NCBI GenBank assembly: GCA_023374025.1
Contig: SIJG01000081.1
Coordinates: forward strand, 603,477-667,476
Length of the DNA stretch: 64,000 nt
Direction: 5' to 3'
Source of the DNA: Heterodera schachtii
Taxonomy: Eukaryota; Nematoda; Chromadorea; Rhabditida; Heteroderidae
Part shown: positions 39,766-51,179 of the stretch, piece by piece
Layout of the letters: the number at the start of each line of letters is the position of its first letter
Numbering within the stretch: the stretch's first letter is position 1
Program-made: the position numbers and the translations under genes
Notes under the pieces: model-generated
What the model saw: only the letters and a program-made list of their open reading frames with translations
What the model was told of the DNA's origin: nothing
Databases searched by the model: none

Positions 39766-39975
39766 TTGAAGATTCCTACTTTTCAAAGTAGCCTGTCATT
39801 AAAAAGACCTTTTAATTTAGATTCCTGCTTTCAAAGTAGCCTATCATTGAAAACAAAAGCTTTAATTAAAAAGAAAGCATACCATAGATTAATTAGCAAG
39901 CTAATTAATTTAAAATACGTTTTTTTTTACTTGAAGATTTCTACTTTTCAAAGTAGCCTGTCATCACGCTAGTTT
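39766..39975. repeat. Degenerate tandem repeat
   Basis: Repeats built on CTACTTTTCAAAGTAGCCTGTCATT at about 39775, 39825 and 39940, separated by AATTAATTAGCTAATTAATT palindromes. AT-rich, non-coding. Confidence 0.7.
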
Positions 39976-40765
39976 TAGTGTTTGAAAATTTCTATTGAAA
40001 ACTCAATTCCCCTTGGGGTAATTTAAAATTTTGATCGCTCCCGATCAACCTGAAGGAGTGATCTGATTGATCCTGGTGGTGTATTACCTAATTGACTTTT
40101 TTGCTCAACAAAAAGTTATACGGACATGCATTTTTTCAGTTTTTATGGTGCCTTAGAAAAAAGTTATTTGTGTTTAATCACGTGGCCTCTCATAGATTTG
40201 AAAAGCAAATTTGGGGAAAATTTTGGAAAAAAATTCATAAATTTTTTTATAGGGAGAGCTTGTTAAAAATTTCAGCTCGATTGCTCCATTGGAAGTTTGA
40301 GAAATGAAAATTTTTTAGTGGCCTATGGTTTTGGAACAGACTGTATGTGTAATTTTTGTTAATTCTCAAACGAAGCAAAAAACGAAAAATTTTGAATTAA
40401 ATAAATTAAATGCTTTTTTCAAAATTTTCCCGATTTTTTTTTGGGTATTTTGGGGTGTCCAGAGATCACCATGGAGGCGTCCAATTGCCGAATTTTTTTG
40501 TGCCGCGGGATTTCTGTGACCGAAAGTTTTCTTTATGCGGTTGTCGAACATTTGGCACATTCCCTGGTGTACATCCGCGGGATGTAGCTCGTCTCGCCTT
40601 TCTTGGGCGGCATTTCGTTCTCGCATTTTGTTTTTGGTCTCACCAAAAAGCCCTGATATTTAAATCCCGGGGTTCTGACTTATGAAATGACGTTTTGGCA
40701 TGGAATTTAGGGTGCACTTCATTTCCCCCCCCCCCCCCCCGTCGTTTTACCCCCACGTCGTTTTC

Positions 40766-41027
40766 CCCCGAAAAAATTTTCAAACCTAGAAATTTTTCAT
40801 AAAAAAATTCTTAGGGAATTTCTTAGTAAGAAAATTTAAAAATTGTTTGAAAAAAATTTCAGCAATTTTTTGCAAAGTTTTTCAAAAAACTTAGTACTTA
40901 ATCATAAATTTCGAAAAAATCGCTGAAAGGTTTTTCAAAAATTTTTTCTTGAAATCTTCTTACTAAGAAATTTTCTAAGAATTTTTATCAAAAATTTCTA
41001 GGTTTGAAAATTAAAAAAAAAACTTTT
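40766..41027. repeat. AT-rich palindrome with about 75-bp arms
   Basis: The left arm CAAACCTAGAAATTTTT ... TTCTTAGTAAGAAAATTT is mirrored at 40960-41027 (TTCTTACTAAGAAATTTTCT ... AAAAATTTCTAGGTTTG). Probably another non-autonomous foldback element; its target duplication was not identified. Confidence 0.7.
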
Positions 41028-41718
41028 TCGGGCGACCTGCTCAGTGGAATATAGGCCCCAAAATTTTTAATTTTTGCCGAATAAAATATTCCTGAAATCT
41101 GACTTCCAAATTCAAACTTCTCAAAAATTTTTTTTTTTTTTTTTTGCTTACATTCGGAATTTGTTTCCGTTTTCATTCTGCTTCTTCTGCTAATTACATT
41201 TTTTGATAATGGATAACTGTGGAGAGTGTAAATAATCCGGATAATCCGCGGATGATTTCTTGGACAACAAATTCACTCCAGAAAGATTTGAAACCAATTA
41301 AATCTAAATCTGTCTCACCTCTCTCCCAATGTTCTCTCTCTCTCTCTCGCTCTCTTTCTCTTCTCTCTCTCTCTCTCTTACTCTCTTTTCTCTCCCTCTC
41401 TCGCTTTCTCTTTCTCTCGCTCTCTCTATCTATTCTCTCTGCTCTCTATCTCTCTCTCTCACTCTCTCTCTTTGCCCTTTGAAGCCGCCGGCCGCCCTTT
41501 TTGGCACACACGCATTTTTTTGCTTTGCGGGAAACATTAGTGCCCATTCATCCGACCAAATTTGTGCCGTGCCAAAAAGATCAACAACCGCGGCAAAACA
41601 GCACCAGATGTTTCTAGTTTCTATTTGTTTTCGGTAAATGGCACAAGAAAATTTGTGGCGCGGTTGGCAAAAATGTACACTTAAAGCATTTGGTATAAAA
41701 TTATCACACTACACCCAT

Positions 41719-41828
41719 ATACCGTATTTACTGAATTCGAGCCCCCCCCCCCCTAAAATAAAACCTCCCCCTTTTGGTAGGGTTAAAAAATAAAGCCCCC
41801 GGGGGCTCTATTTGAGTAAATACGGTAT
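41719..41828. mobile_element. 110-bp MITE with 24-bp inverted ends
   Basis: Left TACCGTATTTACTGAATTCG and right complement TACCGTATTTACTCAAATAG continue to GAGCCCC on both arms, with C- and G-runs inside. A TA at each edge would fit a Tc1/mariner-type MITE, but the duplication is too short to prove. Confidence 0.65.
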
Positions 41829-42778
41829 GCATTACGATGTGTGTATTTGTGGGAATAAGCAAATTTGATAACTCAGGTATACGGTATATATGTACAATTT
41901 CAGGGAATAAGGTGGCTCCACCTGATGCTGATTGGGTTGGAATTTTGAAAAAATTTGATCGGGTTGGCATCAGTTATCCGATTAAAAACAAAAACAATAA
42001 AAGGAAATTTTAATTTTCGGTATACTGCCAGTAAAACTTAGCAAAATATTTTTAAAAATTCTCAAAATTTTCTGGTTTTTTTACGATTTTTAATGAATTA
42101 AAGCATTAATTTTTTGAAAAATTTCTCTGTTTCCAGGGATGCCATCCAACAACCTTTTCCGAATTGCGGTATAATCCGAAATTTTTGCGGGCTTCGGAAC
42201 AGGGCTGGGCGTAACTGGATTTTCAATTACGGAATCCGTAATTATGGCGATTTTCTCAGCTACGGAATTCCGTAATCTGTAATGACGGGGGTCCAAAACG
42301 CCGTCGTAATTTCCCGTAATCCGTAATTTTCAAAATTTTAATTTTTTAAAAATAATTTTCAAATTTTTATAAAAAAAATCCAATAAACTTTTTAAAAGCA
42401 ATTCTTTTTTTTAAAGTTTTAGTCCAATGGAATGGGCAAACAGCAAATTAGCAAAAAACAAAAAACAAAAATTTTATGCCATCAACACATTTTCATGCAC
42501 CCACAATGAATTTTCGGACATTACACAGCACAGTATGGCCAAAAGGATTTGTTTTATAAATGAAAAAATAAACGGTAACAAAAAACCACTGTTGCAAATT
42601 CTTAAATTTTTTTTTGAAAAATCTCTTTTTTAGGGTAGCAAAACCGGGAAAAATACAAAATACGGTAGCCAAAAAACGGAATTTTTGGATGGTTAATTTA
42701 CGGTCACACAACCGGGACGAAAAGAAAAAAGAAAGATTACAATTAAATAAAAGAGAAAATAATCTGAACTGTGTGATC

Positions 42779-42982
42779 GGGTCAATGGCAACTCGTACAA
42801 AAGGCAATTCGTACAAAAATGAACTCAAATTATACAAAATAAGCCTAGGCTTAAGCCTAAACCTAAGCCAGAGCAAGCCTATGCCTAAGCCTAGCCTAAA
42901 GCTTAAGCCTACGCCTAATCATAAAGCTTAGGCCTAACCTAAAAATTTACGAGTTGCCTTTTGTACGAGTTGGCATGACACC
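42779..42982. mobile_element. Foldback element with telomere-like GCCTAA core, 8-bp TSD
   Basis: 204 bp. Inverted ends (CAACTCGTACAAAAGGCAA at left, TTGCCTTTTGTACGAGTTG at right) are flanked by GTGTGATC on both sides (42771-42778, 42983-42990). The core 42840-42940 is a degenerate array of GCCTAA/AAGCCT words, the complement of the nematode telomeric hexamer TTAGGC. It is absent from the first duplication copy. Confidence 0.85.
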
Positions 42983-43626
42983 GTGTGATCACTGATCGGA
43001 AGTGGGAAAAGTCGCTGTTTTGAAATTAAAATTTTCATTTTTTTTTGGCATTTTGTCGGGTCGATAATTTGTCTCCACTTGGCTTCAATCTATGTTTTAC
43101 TTAGGCCACTACAATTGCAATTCTGATCAAATTCTGCCGAAATTAAACAACAAAAACACATGCATTTAGAGTTCTGATCACATGAACAGATCGTTTTTTA
43201 TAGTTTCGAGGGTACGGTACAATAAAAATGGTACAGTACATGTTTGGGCATAAGAATAATTACCAAAGTGTTTGGCTGGGATAAGAACAACCAACAAAAA
43301 TGATTACGGTATGTGTTTGGACTGGGATAGGAACAACCAACAAAAATGATTACGGTATATGTTACGGTATGGGTTTGGGCATAAGAATGATTACGGTAAG
43401 TGTCGGAATGGGATAAGAACATCGAACAAAAATGATGTGTGTTGTTTTTGTGAAAAAAAACAAAAATGGCGAGACTATCATCGGGTTTTCATGTGTTCAA
43501 GCGCGCTCCGTTTCGTCGAGACTGATCGGAGGGATACGGTACATTTTTGATCGACGGCGATTCGTCGGGACTGATCAGTGCCATCGCTGCTCCTCTTCCT
43601 CTCCGGCCCCCACACCCAAAAAAAAA

Positions 43627-46491
43627 TCATGTCGGCACAAAGTCGGGCTGCTCCGCCGGCACCGGAATGGCAATGTCCTCGTCACTGTCCCTGCCTTCGG
43701 CATTTGTGTTCGCCTAAAGTGCAAAAGTCGTCGCTCAGTTGGGTCAAAAGCCGGCCGAGCGCCAGCCATTTTTCAGTCCCAATTTTTTTTTATTGGTATA
43801 TTTGCGAACCACCTGCAGAACGGGCACACATGCAAGCGCAATTGTCTCAGTGTGCTCCGTGAATGTTGAACATCTGTGCTTTGGGAAAGGACGTAAAATT
43901 TGGTTTACGAAATTTTTGAGTCGGGACTCAAAATGCCGCCCTCTTCTCGGGAGTCTTGGTTTTTTTTTTTGTGCTCTAGTCATTGAACTTTAGGTTTATA
44001 AAAAATTTTCCGAGTAGAATGGAAACCGACGGGCGGGGGCATGCCCCGCGGGGATTTTGCGGGAGCCCCGCCCTGCCTGTTCCCCTCTTAGGCTCGAGAG
44101 TCGCCACGGTTCAAGAGTGAAACGGTGCTTAGATGCCAAAAAAATGAGAATGCTTTTCTCGGAATCTCGCCCGCGGGATTCGGGATCCCGACCTTGAGAC
44201 TCGTCCCGAGCCTTTTTCAAATTCATCGAGATTTAACGGGATCGGGATTCGGTCGGGATCCCGACTCGGTGGGGCCCCTCCGACCTCAGTTGTCCGGTCG
44301 GTCTCTCTAATAGTTAAGCAAGCTGACACTCACTCAGGGTCGAACAACAGTACGCGCACTTGGTACCGTAGCGGCTCGCACTCGAACATACGGTTGCCCA
44401 CCATCCGAATGGAGGGCCGTGGACATGAACATTTGACTTCGGTGAATGTGGACGGAATCCTCTGAACAGATCAGAGATGGGATATATTTGTGTGCCAAAA
44501 ATGCACTGCTGCCCAACAAACATTGGGCTTGTAGTTGAGGACGTACTCAAATTGGCACAATGCCCGTTCCCTGAGCGGAGTGCTGGCACTGATCACCTTC
44601 AAAAACGGAATGTGGGTATTACTGTGTTTCAATGATCAGTGATCAGGTTTGCAGAAATGTGGGCATTTGACCCGAAAATTTTGGTTACGGTAAGCGATCG
44701 GTGAAAGAGATTAGCACTGTGTAAGGCAGTGAGTGATCACTTACCTTCAAAAAATTTGGATTACGGTAGATGTTTTCTGATCCGTAAAAACGTTTTATGA
44801 ATTATTTTTGAGTGCCAATGTACGGATGGATATTTTAAGAATGTTGGATTTTTTGCGTGCCGGATTTTCCATGACGAAAATCGGCTTAACGAAAAGCCCG
44901 GCTCTGGTGGTTGGTAGACTTATCTATTTGACATTTGTTTTGGTATAATAATGGAAAGTAATCTGCTGCACATTCTTTAAAATTGAATGTTTATTTTTGA
45001 TTGACTACAAAAATAATATTTTGCCAAATAATACCGTATTCCGTACAAAAGGTAAATTTGCAAAAAAAAAAAAAACGGATTTATTGAAAGAAAAAAATTT
45101 TCATGGAGTAATGGTCACTTAACTTGGTATGGTATAAATACCGTATAAATCTACGGCCATTTCGATAAAGTGCAGTGGTCAACTTTTAATGACGATTTGT
45201 CCCTTATAATCGTTTTATGGTAAAAAAATACAGTACCAAAATGCGTAATATTTTGACATAAGACAAAGCGCCAAAAATTTCACCGGTAATACCGTACCAT
45301 GTCATGGTAACTACAGTAACAAAAAGTGCCCCTCCCGCTGTTTACCTTCATTTTGCGCGAGTTGCAACTGGACGCACCGGAAGTCACTTGGAGGCCGTGG
45401 GTCAATTCCTGGGCCTGAAATGGCACAAAATTTTTTGGCACTAAAAATGCCAAAAACGAAAAAAAGGATGACTCACCCGCAGTTTAAGCAATGCTTGCTG
45501 GTAGGATGGTGAAATTGGTGAATAGTGTGAAGCATTCTTCCGGTGCAGCCAATGGAGCAGCGACGAATGGTGATCAGAGTTGGCGTAGCGATGGTAACAC
45601 TCTTCGCGCAACGTAAACTGTTGATCAGCGTTGATCAGCGAGGACGACTGATCAGACGGGGATGAACCATGCCGAGCGGGGACGGCACTGTTTGGGGGGA
45701 TGTGGAGATAGGCATTTTGATCGGAAACTCTCTGATAGAGGCTTTTTAGCCGCATTTTGCAGAAATTGAAAGTATATCCGGCAAGGGATTTTGGCACACA
45801 ACTCGTCCAAGCAGTACCTGCAGATGAACAACTGAGATGTGCACAACAGGAGGAAGAACAGTGAGAAACGGAAGTGAGACGGGACACCAACAACAGTATT
45901 AGTAGCAGGAAGCACGGGAAAAGAACAGGCGGAGAAGCACGAGAACAGCACGGGATATGCCAAAAAAGATGAAGCCGAAGCCGAAGATGAAGCCGGGGAG
46001 CCAACTCTGCAAATGTTGTATCCGCCGGATGAAGAGGGGCAAAATGTTGAAGCAGCGATAGAAGATGATGCCGAACCGGAAGAGGAACTGGAAGATGGTG
46101 GTGCCGAAGATGAAGCAGCTTCATCCCCGTGGTGATCGGCCAGCAGTTGTGCCGTTGCTGCTGTTTTTTGTCTTGTTTTTGCATCTGTAATGCTGCTTCT
46201 TTGGCGATGAATCGGCTTTTCCTCCCCCTCATCCGTCTCATCCTCCACTGTTTCAGTAAATGCCAGTGCCGTTGTCGTCGTCGTCGTCGTCGCACAGCCA
46301 ATGAAGCCAAAAGCTTTCAGGCCCCCGGCCAAGCGGAGGCGGCGGCTGTCAATGCTGGCACCACCGCTATTCCGGCAACGACAATTTTCCTCCTCTTTGG
46401 CACCACATAAAGCAGCTTTTCCTCCTCCCCGTGCAGCAGAAGCAGCAGCAGCTAATGCCATTTGTTTTGCCAATGTTTTTGTTGAACTCAT
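43627..46491 (-). CDS. Interleukin-17-like cytokine gene
   Basis: Exons on the minus strand: 46491-45818, 45741-45477, 45414-45346, 44596-44522, 44461-44334, 43873-43813 and 43713-43627; phases 2, 0, 0, 0, 2, 0 agree, about 452 residues. The C-terminal third has the IL-17 layout: [13 protein letters not shown] then [20 protein letters not shown], matching the family C-x-[FW]-x-Y...N-x2-P-N-R-x-P...E-[AV]-x-C-x-C signature, then [20 protein letters not shown] and [20 protein letters not shown], in place of the usual VGCTCV strand. The tail [20 protein letters not shown] ends PTM-less with stop. The N-terminal 220 residues are Ser/Ala/Thr/Glu-rich. A hydrophobic segment ([18 protein letters not shown]) just before the second exon may be an internal signal or type-II anchor. 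Exon 1 is also open in a second frame with its own signal-like stretch, so the N-terminus is uncertain. Nematode IL-17 acts as a neuromodulator in C. elegans. Confidence 0.82.
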
Positions 46492-48479
46492 TAGTTAATA
46501 GATGTGCGCGAGCGATATGGCTAATGGTGGTAGTGGTGGTGGTGGTGGTGGTGGTGGTGTTTGGTGATGTGCCGACCAATAAATTTTTCTTGAAGTTAAA
46601 TTATTTTGGTGTGCCGACAACGACGCGAAGAGTGCCAAAATGAACGATTGACTCGCTGCTCAAAGAATGGATCTGGGGAGATTTGATGATGCCTTAAATA
46701 GGAATGATGTTGGAGTTCCTCATTTCATTTATTAGCGTATTAATATATTGTGCCAGAAAATAGGAGGCGATAAAAAAGCGCGGCGAATGGGTCCACTCCC
46801 TCCTCGGCAGGGGATTTAGGGATTTAGTCGAAAATGAATGAAATGCATAAAGGGGTCCCCCGGGGGGTGGGGGTGTTCGACGGCATTGATGCAAAAGTGG
46901 GGGCCGTGGGATGCAAATTTTGTGCCAAAAACTCCAATCAGTCCAGCAGCAAAGCATTGGCACCTTTTGCCGGCGACCCAATACGTGCCAACAAAAACAG
47001 GAGGAAAGGGTTGGCAGGGGAGAGGGGGTCAGTAGTTGCCAAAAATGGCATTTCATTTTTTGGAGGGGGCGGGGGAGTGGAGAGAGATGAAGCCGCTTTT
47101 CCATGTTCCGTAATTTTCGCTCATAATTAGCAGCACCCAAAAATATTATTTTTGTTTCTTCCTCGTTTTTGTGCCGTCGTCAGTGTCCTCCTCCCCCGCC
47201 CCCCCCCTCGGGGGGCGTTTTGTTTGCAAAATGCCATATAATCCAATTAAGGCAACAACGGCATCCTCCCCCCCTCCCCCTCCCATACACACAAACAGTG
47301 TGCCCCGGGGGGTGGAAAACACTAAATGGTGGTGATGATGATGATGATAATTTTGCTTTTCATTTGAGGATGAACATCGTTTTGCTTGTTATTTGTTATG
47401 GAAGGGATGAAGTCATTTTTTCGGCACGCCCCGGGGGGCGGGGGGGGGCGGAAGCCATGGACAAAAGGCGGAACGCCAAAACAAAAGCAAAACAAAAAAT
47501 AATGTGTGAAAAATGGAAGAAAATATACGATGAATTAGACTAATAAGCAAAATGAATGATAATGAAATGATGGCACTAACACTAACAACAGCTAGCTGAA
47601 TAGGGCAGATGATTAAGCAAAAAATGACGAATATGACGAGGGGTTGGGGAGGGGCAAAAAACGCCCCAGGGGTTGGGTGCAAAGTGCAAAAGATGGAGGA
47701 CGGGGCATATACCCCCGGGGGGAGGGGGGGGGGGGGTGATGTTTGGAAAAGAGGGGAATGCTTTGCGGCACGAGGATGGGTACCATTCATTCATTGATGA
47801 ATGGAGAGAAGAGGGGTGACAGACAATAATGGCACACCGGTGCCATTGAATGTAGAATGGGTCGGCGCTGTTCGGTGCGTTGTATTGGAATGATTTTTGT
47901 GCCAAAAAAACTTTGGTTGGCGGGCGTTTTGGCATAATTTTTGTGCCAAAATTTTGGATGTTCTCCAATTTAGATGAATTACCTGGTAGCTTTTTAAGCA
48001 ATTTAGCAGTCAGATTAATTTGCTTTGCACACATTTTTCTCCCCTCCCTTTTGAACTTTCTAAAATGGCTTTCAGGATGGGAGTGCCTGCTGCCGAATTA
48101 TGGCGGAATGAAAGTTGGCTCCCATTTCTGGCACTTAATTTGTTTTTGTGATTCGTTTTCCGTCCGAGAAAAATGTTTTTTTTTTTAATTTTCCAATTTT
48201 CATGCCATTTTGGCATTTTGTCCCTACTCTGGTTACGATCCAGATCACCAACATAGTGGGATGACAATTAAGGTACGATCGGGGCTCTTCGCGCACCTTT
48301 CTTTGTTTTCTAAAAGAGAGGCGCCCCGGGGCGGGGGAGAGTGGGCACAATCGCAGAAAATCCCTTTAATTGACTTTTTTCAAAAATTCGTTGTTAGTGC
48401 GTGTTTTTTTCGTACAAATCCCGAATTCGAAGGTGAAATTGTAGACCTTTTTTGACCAAAAAAAGAAAAGAATGTTTTT
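46492..48479. other. Intergenic, GC-richer and low complexity
   Basis: (GGT)n microsatellite at 46526-46561 just upstream of the IL-17-like ATG, then GC-richer DNA with C- and G-runs at 46850-47310 and 47430-47740. Several frames are open, but none has a domain, a consistent splice pattern or strand preference. Confidence 0.55.
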
Positions 48480-48680
48480 TGCCATTTTGGTCTCCATTTT
48501 TCAAAAAAAAAAAAATACTAAAATGGGGGTCCGGCGGTGCAGTTAAGCGCCGCCGGGTAACTTTTTGGGAAATTTTAATGCAATTTATTAAGAAAATTGC
48601 ATAAAATTCAAAAAATTTGTTGGATTTCGGGGGGAGAGGGGGGGGGGGGGGGGGTTAGCCGCCCTCCGGCTACGCCCTTG
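48480..48680. mobile_element. Truncated hAT-like MITE
   Basis: Only one terminus is clear: CGGCTACGCCCTTG ending at 48680. The body has the family GC palindrome (GGTCCGGCGGTGCAGTTAAGCGCCGCCGGG) and the flanking AAAATTGCATAAAATTC block. The opposite terminus is missing and no target duplication was found. Confidence 0.7.
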
Positions 48681-50114
48681 CCACAAAGCTGAAAAGTATG
48701 CCAATGTGGGCGGGCGGGCGGCGGGGGGGGGGGGGGGGGAGGACGCTTTTGCTTTATGTCTAAAAGGTTATCCGTCAGCGGTTGGCATACGGTCTGTGCC
48801 GCTTTACTTATATTTGGCGACCATAACACCATAAATAATAAAAAAAAAATTCTCCCCCTCCAGGGGTGCCAATGCCAAATCGAAATTTTTTGCCTGAAAG
48901 CGCTAAATGGATGCCAAACGCGGGGACGGGGTTGTTCTCATTTTTGATCGTACCCTTCAAAACGGATGACGCAAATCCACTGCAGCAGCCGGGGGCATCA
49001 GAGAAGGGCACAACCGGAAAAGGAAATAATGCTCGTCGGTGGTTTGTGGCACTCCAAATTCTCCCTCCGTTTATTATTCGCTTAAACTTTGTGCAAGGGG
49101 GTGCCAAATGGCACACTCAGTTTTGGGTGCGGGGAGAGGAGATAATCCCCGTCGCGCGGATATTCCAAGAAAAAAAGCGGGGTCTTTCGGAATGACTGTT
49201 ATTCCCGTTGTGGCTACTTTGTGTTTTGGCATTTGACTGCCCCAAGGGCATGGCAGCCGGGGAGTTAATTGGCACGGCAAAACGGCTTTTAAAAATAAGG
49301 GAAACATGGCACAGGGGAGTTTCGGTAAAGTGACCATCCCTTAAATGGGCACGGGCCCGGAGGGGCTGGGGAGGTGAACATTTGGCCCCAAGTTTTGGGG
49401 GCGGGGGAAATGACGCAATGCGATGAAGCGGCTGTCACGAAACGGGTGGTGCCGAATTTTGGCTGAACAGCAAGCACCAGGGGGGGGGGCGGGAGGGTGA
49501 AGGGGTGTAGGGCATAATCCGCTTCAAAAAGAAATGGAACTGCCGGGGTGCCAATGTGCCGCCAGAGGGGGATGAAGCGGCACTTTTCAAAAGAGATTTC
49601 GCGCATTTGCACCCCTCCCGCCCGCCGCATCAAAGCGCGGAAAACCTGCTTAATCGGGGAGAGGGTGCTATTCGAATGCTTAAAAGGCATAAAATGCTCC
49701 CACCCGCCGGGGGGGGGGGGATAATTTCGAGGAGAAACAGCGATGAAAATGGCGCCGTCGCCGGAGGTGGATATATTCGATTGGTCGAAATGGATGGGGG
49801 GGGGGGAATTGAGTGTAAAATGGGAACATCCCACTTTTTGTGTGTGCCGTCCCGCTTAATTCCAACCTTGGCACTTACACACTCATTTGGCACATTATTA
49901 GAGGAAGGAACAAAAAAGTTTTGCCACGTCCCAAAGCAAAAGCAGATTTAAAACGTCAAAGGCCGGCACGGCACTTTTCGCTGAAGAAGCCGGCAGGCGG
50001 CCATTAAGCTGGTTGCTTTTGGTTGGAATTTATGTGGGTGTGTGTATATTATGTACGTGGTATTTTGGGGATGAAATGGCGTAAAAGTGCAAAAAATGAG
50101 TGTGTTGAATTGGG
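48681..50114. other. Intergenic, no supported gene
   Basis: Moderately GC-rich, with G-runs and mixed open frames on both strands (48866-49195, 49289-49951). None has a recognisable domain or coherent exon structure. Confidence 0.5.
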
Positions 50115-50180
50115 CAACGGCGCCCGGTGGGAGTCAAACCCACGCTTGGCCATGACAAATGACCACTGAGCCATGGAAGC
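50115..50180 (-). repeat. tRNA-like repeat (SINE or tRNA relic), copy 1
   Basis: On the minus strand it contains ATGGCTCAGTGG (A-box-like) and GTGGGTTTGACTCCCAC, which forms a perfect T-arm with the B-box sequence. The acceptor arm does not pair (GCTTCCA against GGGCGCC) and the anticodon stem is weak, so it is not a functional tRNA. A nearly identical 66-nt copy is at 50303-50368. Confidence 0.7.
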
Positions 50181-50302
50181 ATTTGGGGGAAGTGGCGTGG
50201 CTTAAAAAAAGATTGTGAGATTTTATAAGAAAACTGAAAATTGGAAGGTGTTAAAGTTCTTGTCAGCCTTTCAAATGCAGAAATTTGGGAAATTTTCGGA
50301 CA

Positions 50303-50368
50303 CAACGGCGCCCGGTGGGAGTCAAACCCACGCTTGGCCATGACAAATGACCACTGAGCCATGGAAGC
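50303..50368 (-). repeat. tRNA-like repeat (SINE or tRNA relic), copy 2
   Basis: Identical to the first copy over the A-box and T-arm. The flanks (GGCGTGG with an A-rich run, then TTTGTCAGCCTTTC) are also repeated, giving a tandem unit of about 188 bp. Confidence 0.7.
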
Positions 50369-50906
50369 AATTGGGGGAAGTGGCGTGGTTGGGAAAAATT
50401 AAAAATGTATGATTTGTCAGCCTTTCTAAGGCTAAAAAAAATGCAGAAATTTAAGAATTTTTCGGGACAGAAAATTTTAAAAAAATGAAAAACCGCATAA
50501 AATGGAGAAAAATGAAAAAAAATTTAAAATTTGTCATTGTGTCATTAAAAATACCAAAAATTTTGTTTTTTCTTTTTCAAAGTGAAAAATTCTATTTTAT
50601 AATGGATTTTTTTTTAATTTCAAAAATAAAACCCCATTAAAAGCTGACGTCGTTTTCATAAACCAAAAACTTCAATGAAAAATTGTTTCAAAATTGCCGA
50701 TTTTCCCACCCATTTTTTCCCTAATTTTTACTCTCTAAAACTATTTTTGGGCTTTTTTTTCTTCTAAAAATATCAAAAATTTTCTCATTATACATATGAA
50801 TTTAATTTACACATTCACATGATGGTTTCCCACCATTTTTAATGTGCCAAAAATGGGTGAAAATCAAAGTCAACAAAAATTAATTAAAAATGAATTGATT
50901 TAAATT

Positions 50907-51130
50907 TATATACCGTAACGGGGTGTTAAAATGTGGCAAAACCTACCGTAAATTTCAAATTTATATACCGTAACGGAGTGCCAAAATTGTGGCAAAACCT
51001 ACTTATATACCGTAACGGAGGGTTAAAATTGTGGCAAAACCTTTATATACTGTAACGGAGTGCCAAAATTGTGGTAAAACCTACCGTAAATTAAAATTTA
51101 TATACCGTAACGGAGTGCCAAAAATATGAC
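50907..51130. repeat. Tandem repeat of ATACCGTAACGGAGTGCCAA units
   Basis: Five imperfect copies of TATATACCGTAACGGAGTGCC followed by AAAATTGTGGCAAAACCTAC, unit about 40-55 bp. Non-coding. Confidence 0.9.
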
Positions 51131-51179
51131 AAGCCCATCGTAAAATAAATACGCATATGTATATATACGCATTCAAATT

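Larger units (their letters stand above)
41210..43740. repeat. Segmental duplication, copy 2 (intact side, contains the IL-17-like 3' end)
   Basis: Counterpart of 33186-35950: CT tract with TTTGAAGCCGCC, GTATACGGTATATATGTACA, ATTACACAGCACAGTATGGC, TGTCGGGTCGATAATTTGTC and the terminal exon of the IL-17-like gene. It lacks the hAT MITE of copy 1 but carries its own insertions at 41719-41828 and 42779-42982. Confidence 0.85.

Noticed and set aside
40366..40685. GC-richer island open on both strands
   Set aside because: Neither strand gives a recognisable motif; a candidate MPPKKGETSYIPRMYTREC reading on the minus strand is in yet another frame and stops quickly.
46834..47543. Plus-strand frames of 98 and 124 codons upstream of the IL-17-like gene
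   Set aside because: GC-rich with C/G runs, no domain and no strand preference.
50115..50180. Functional tRNA gene on the minus strand
   Set aside because: The T-arm is perfect but acceptor and anticodon stems do not pair.
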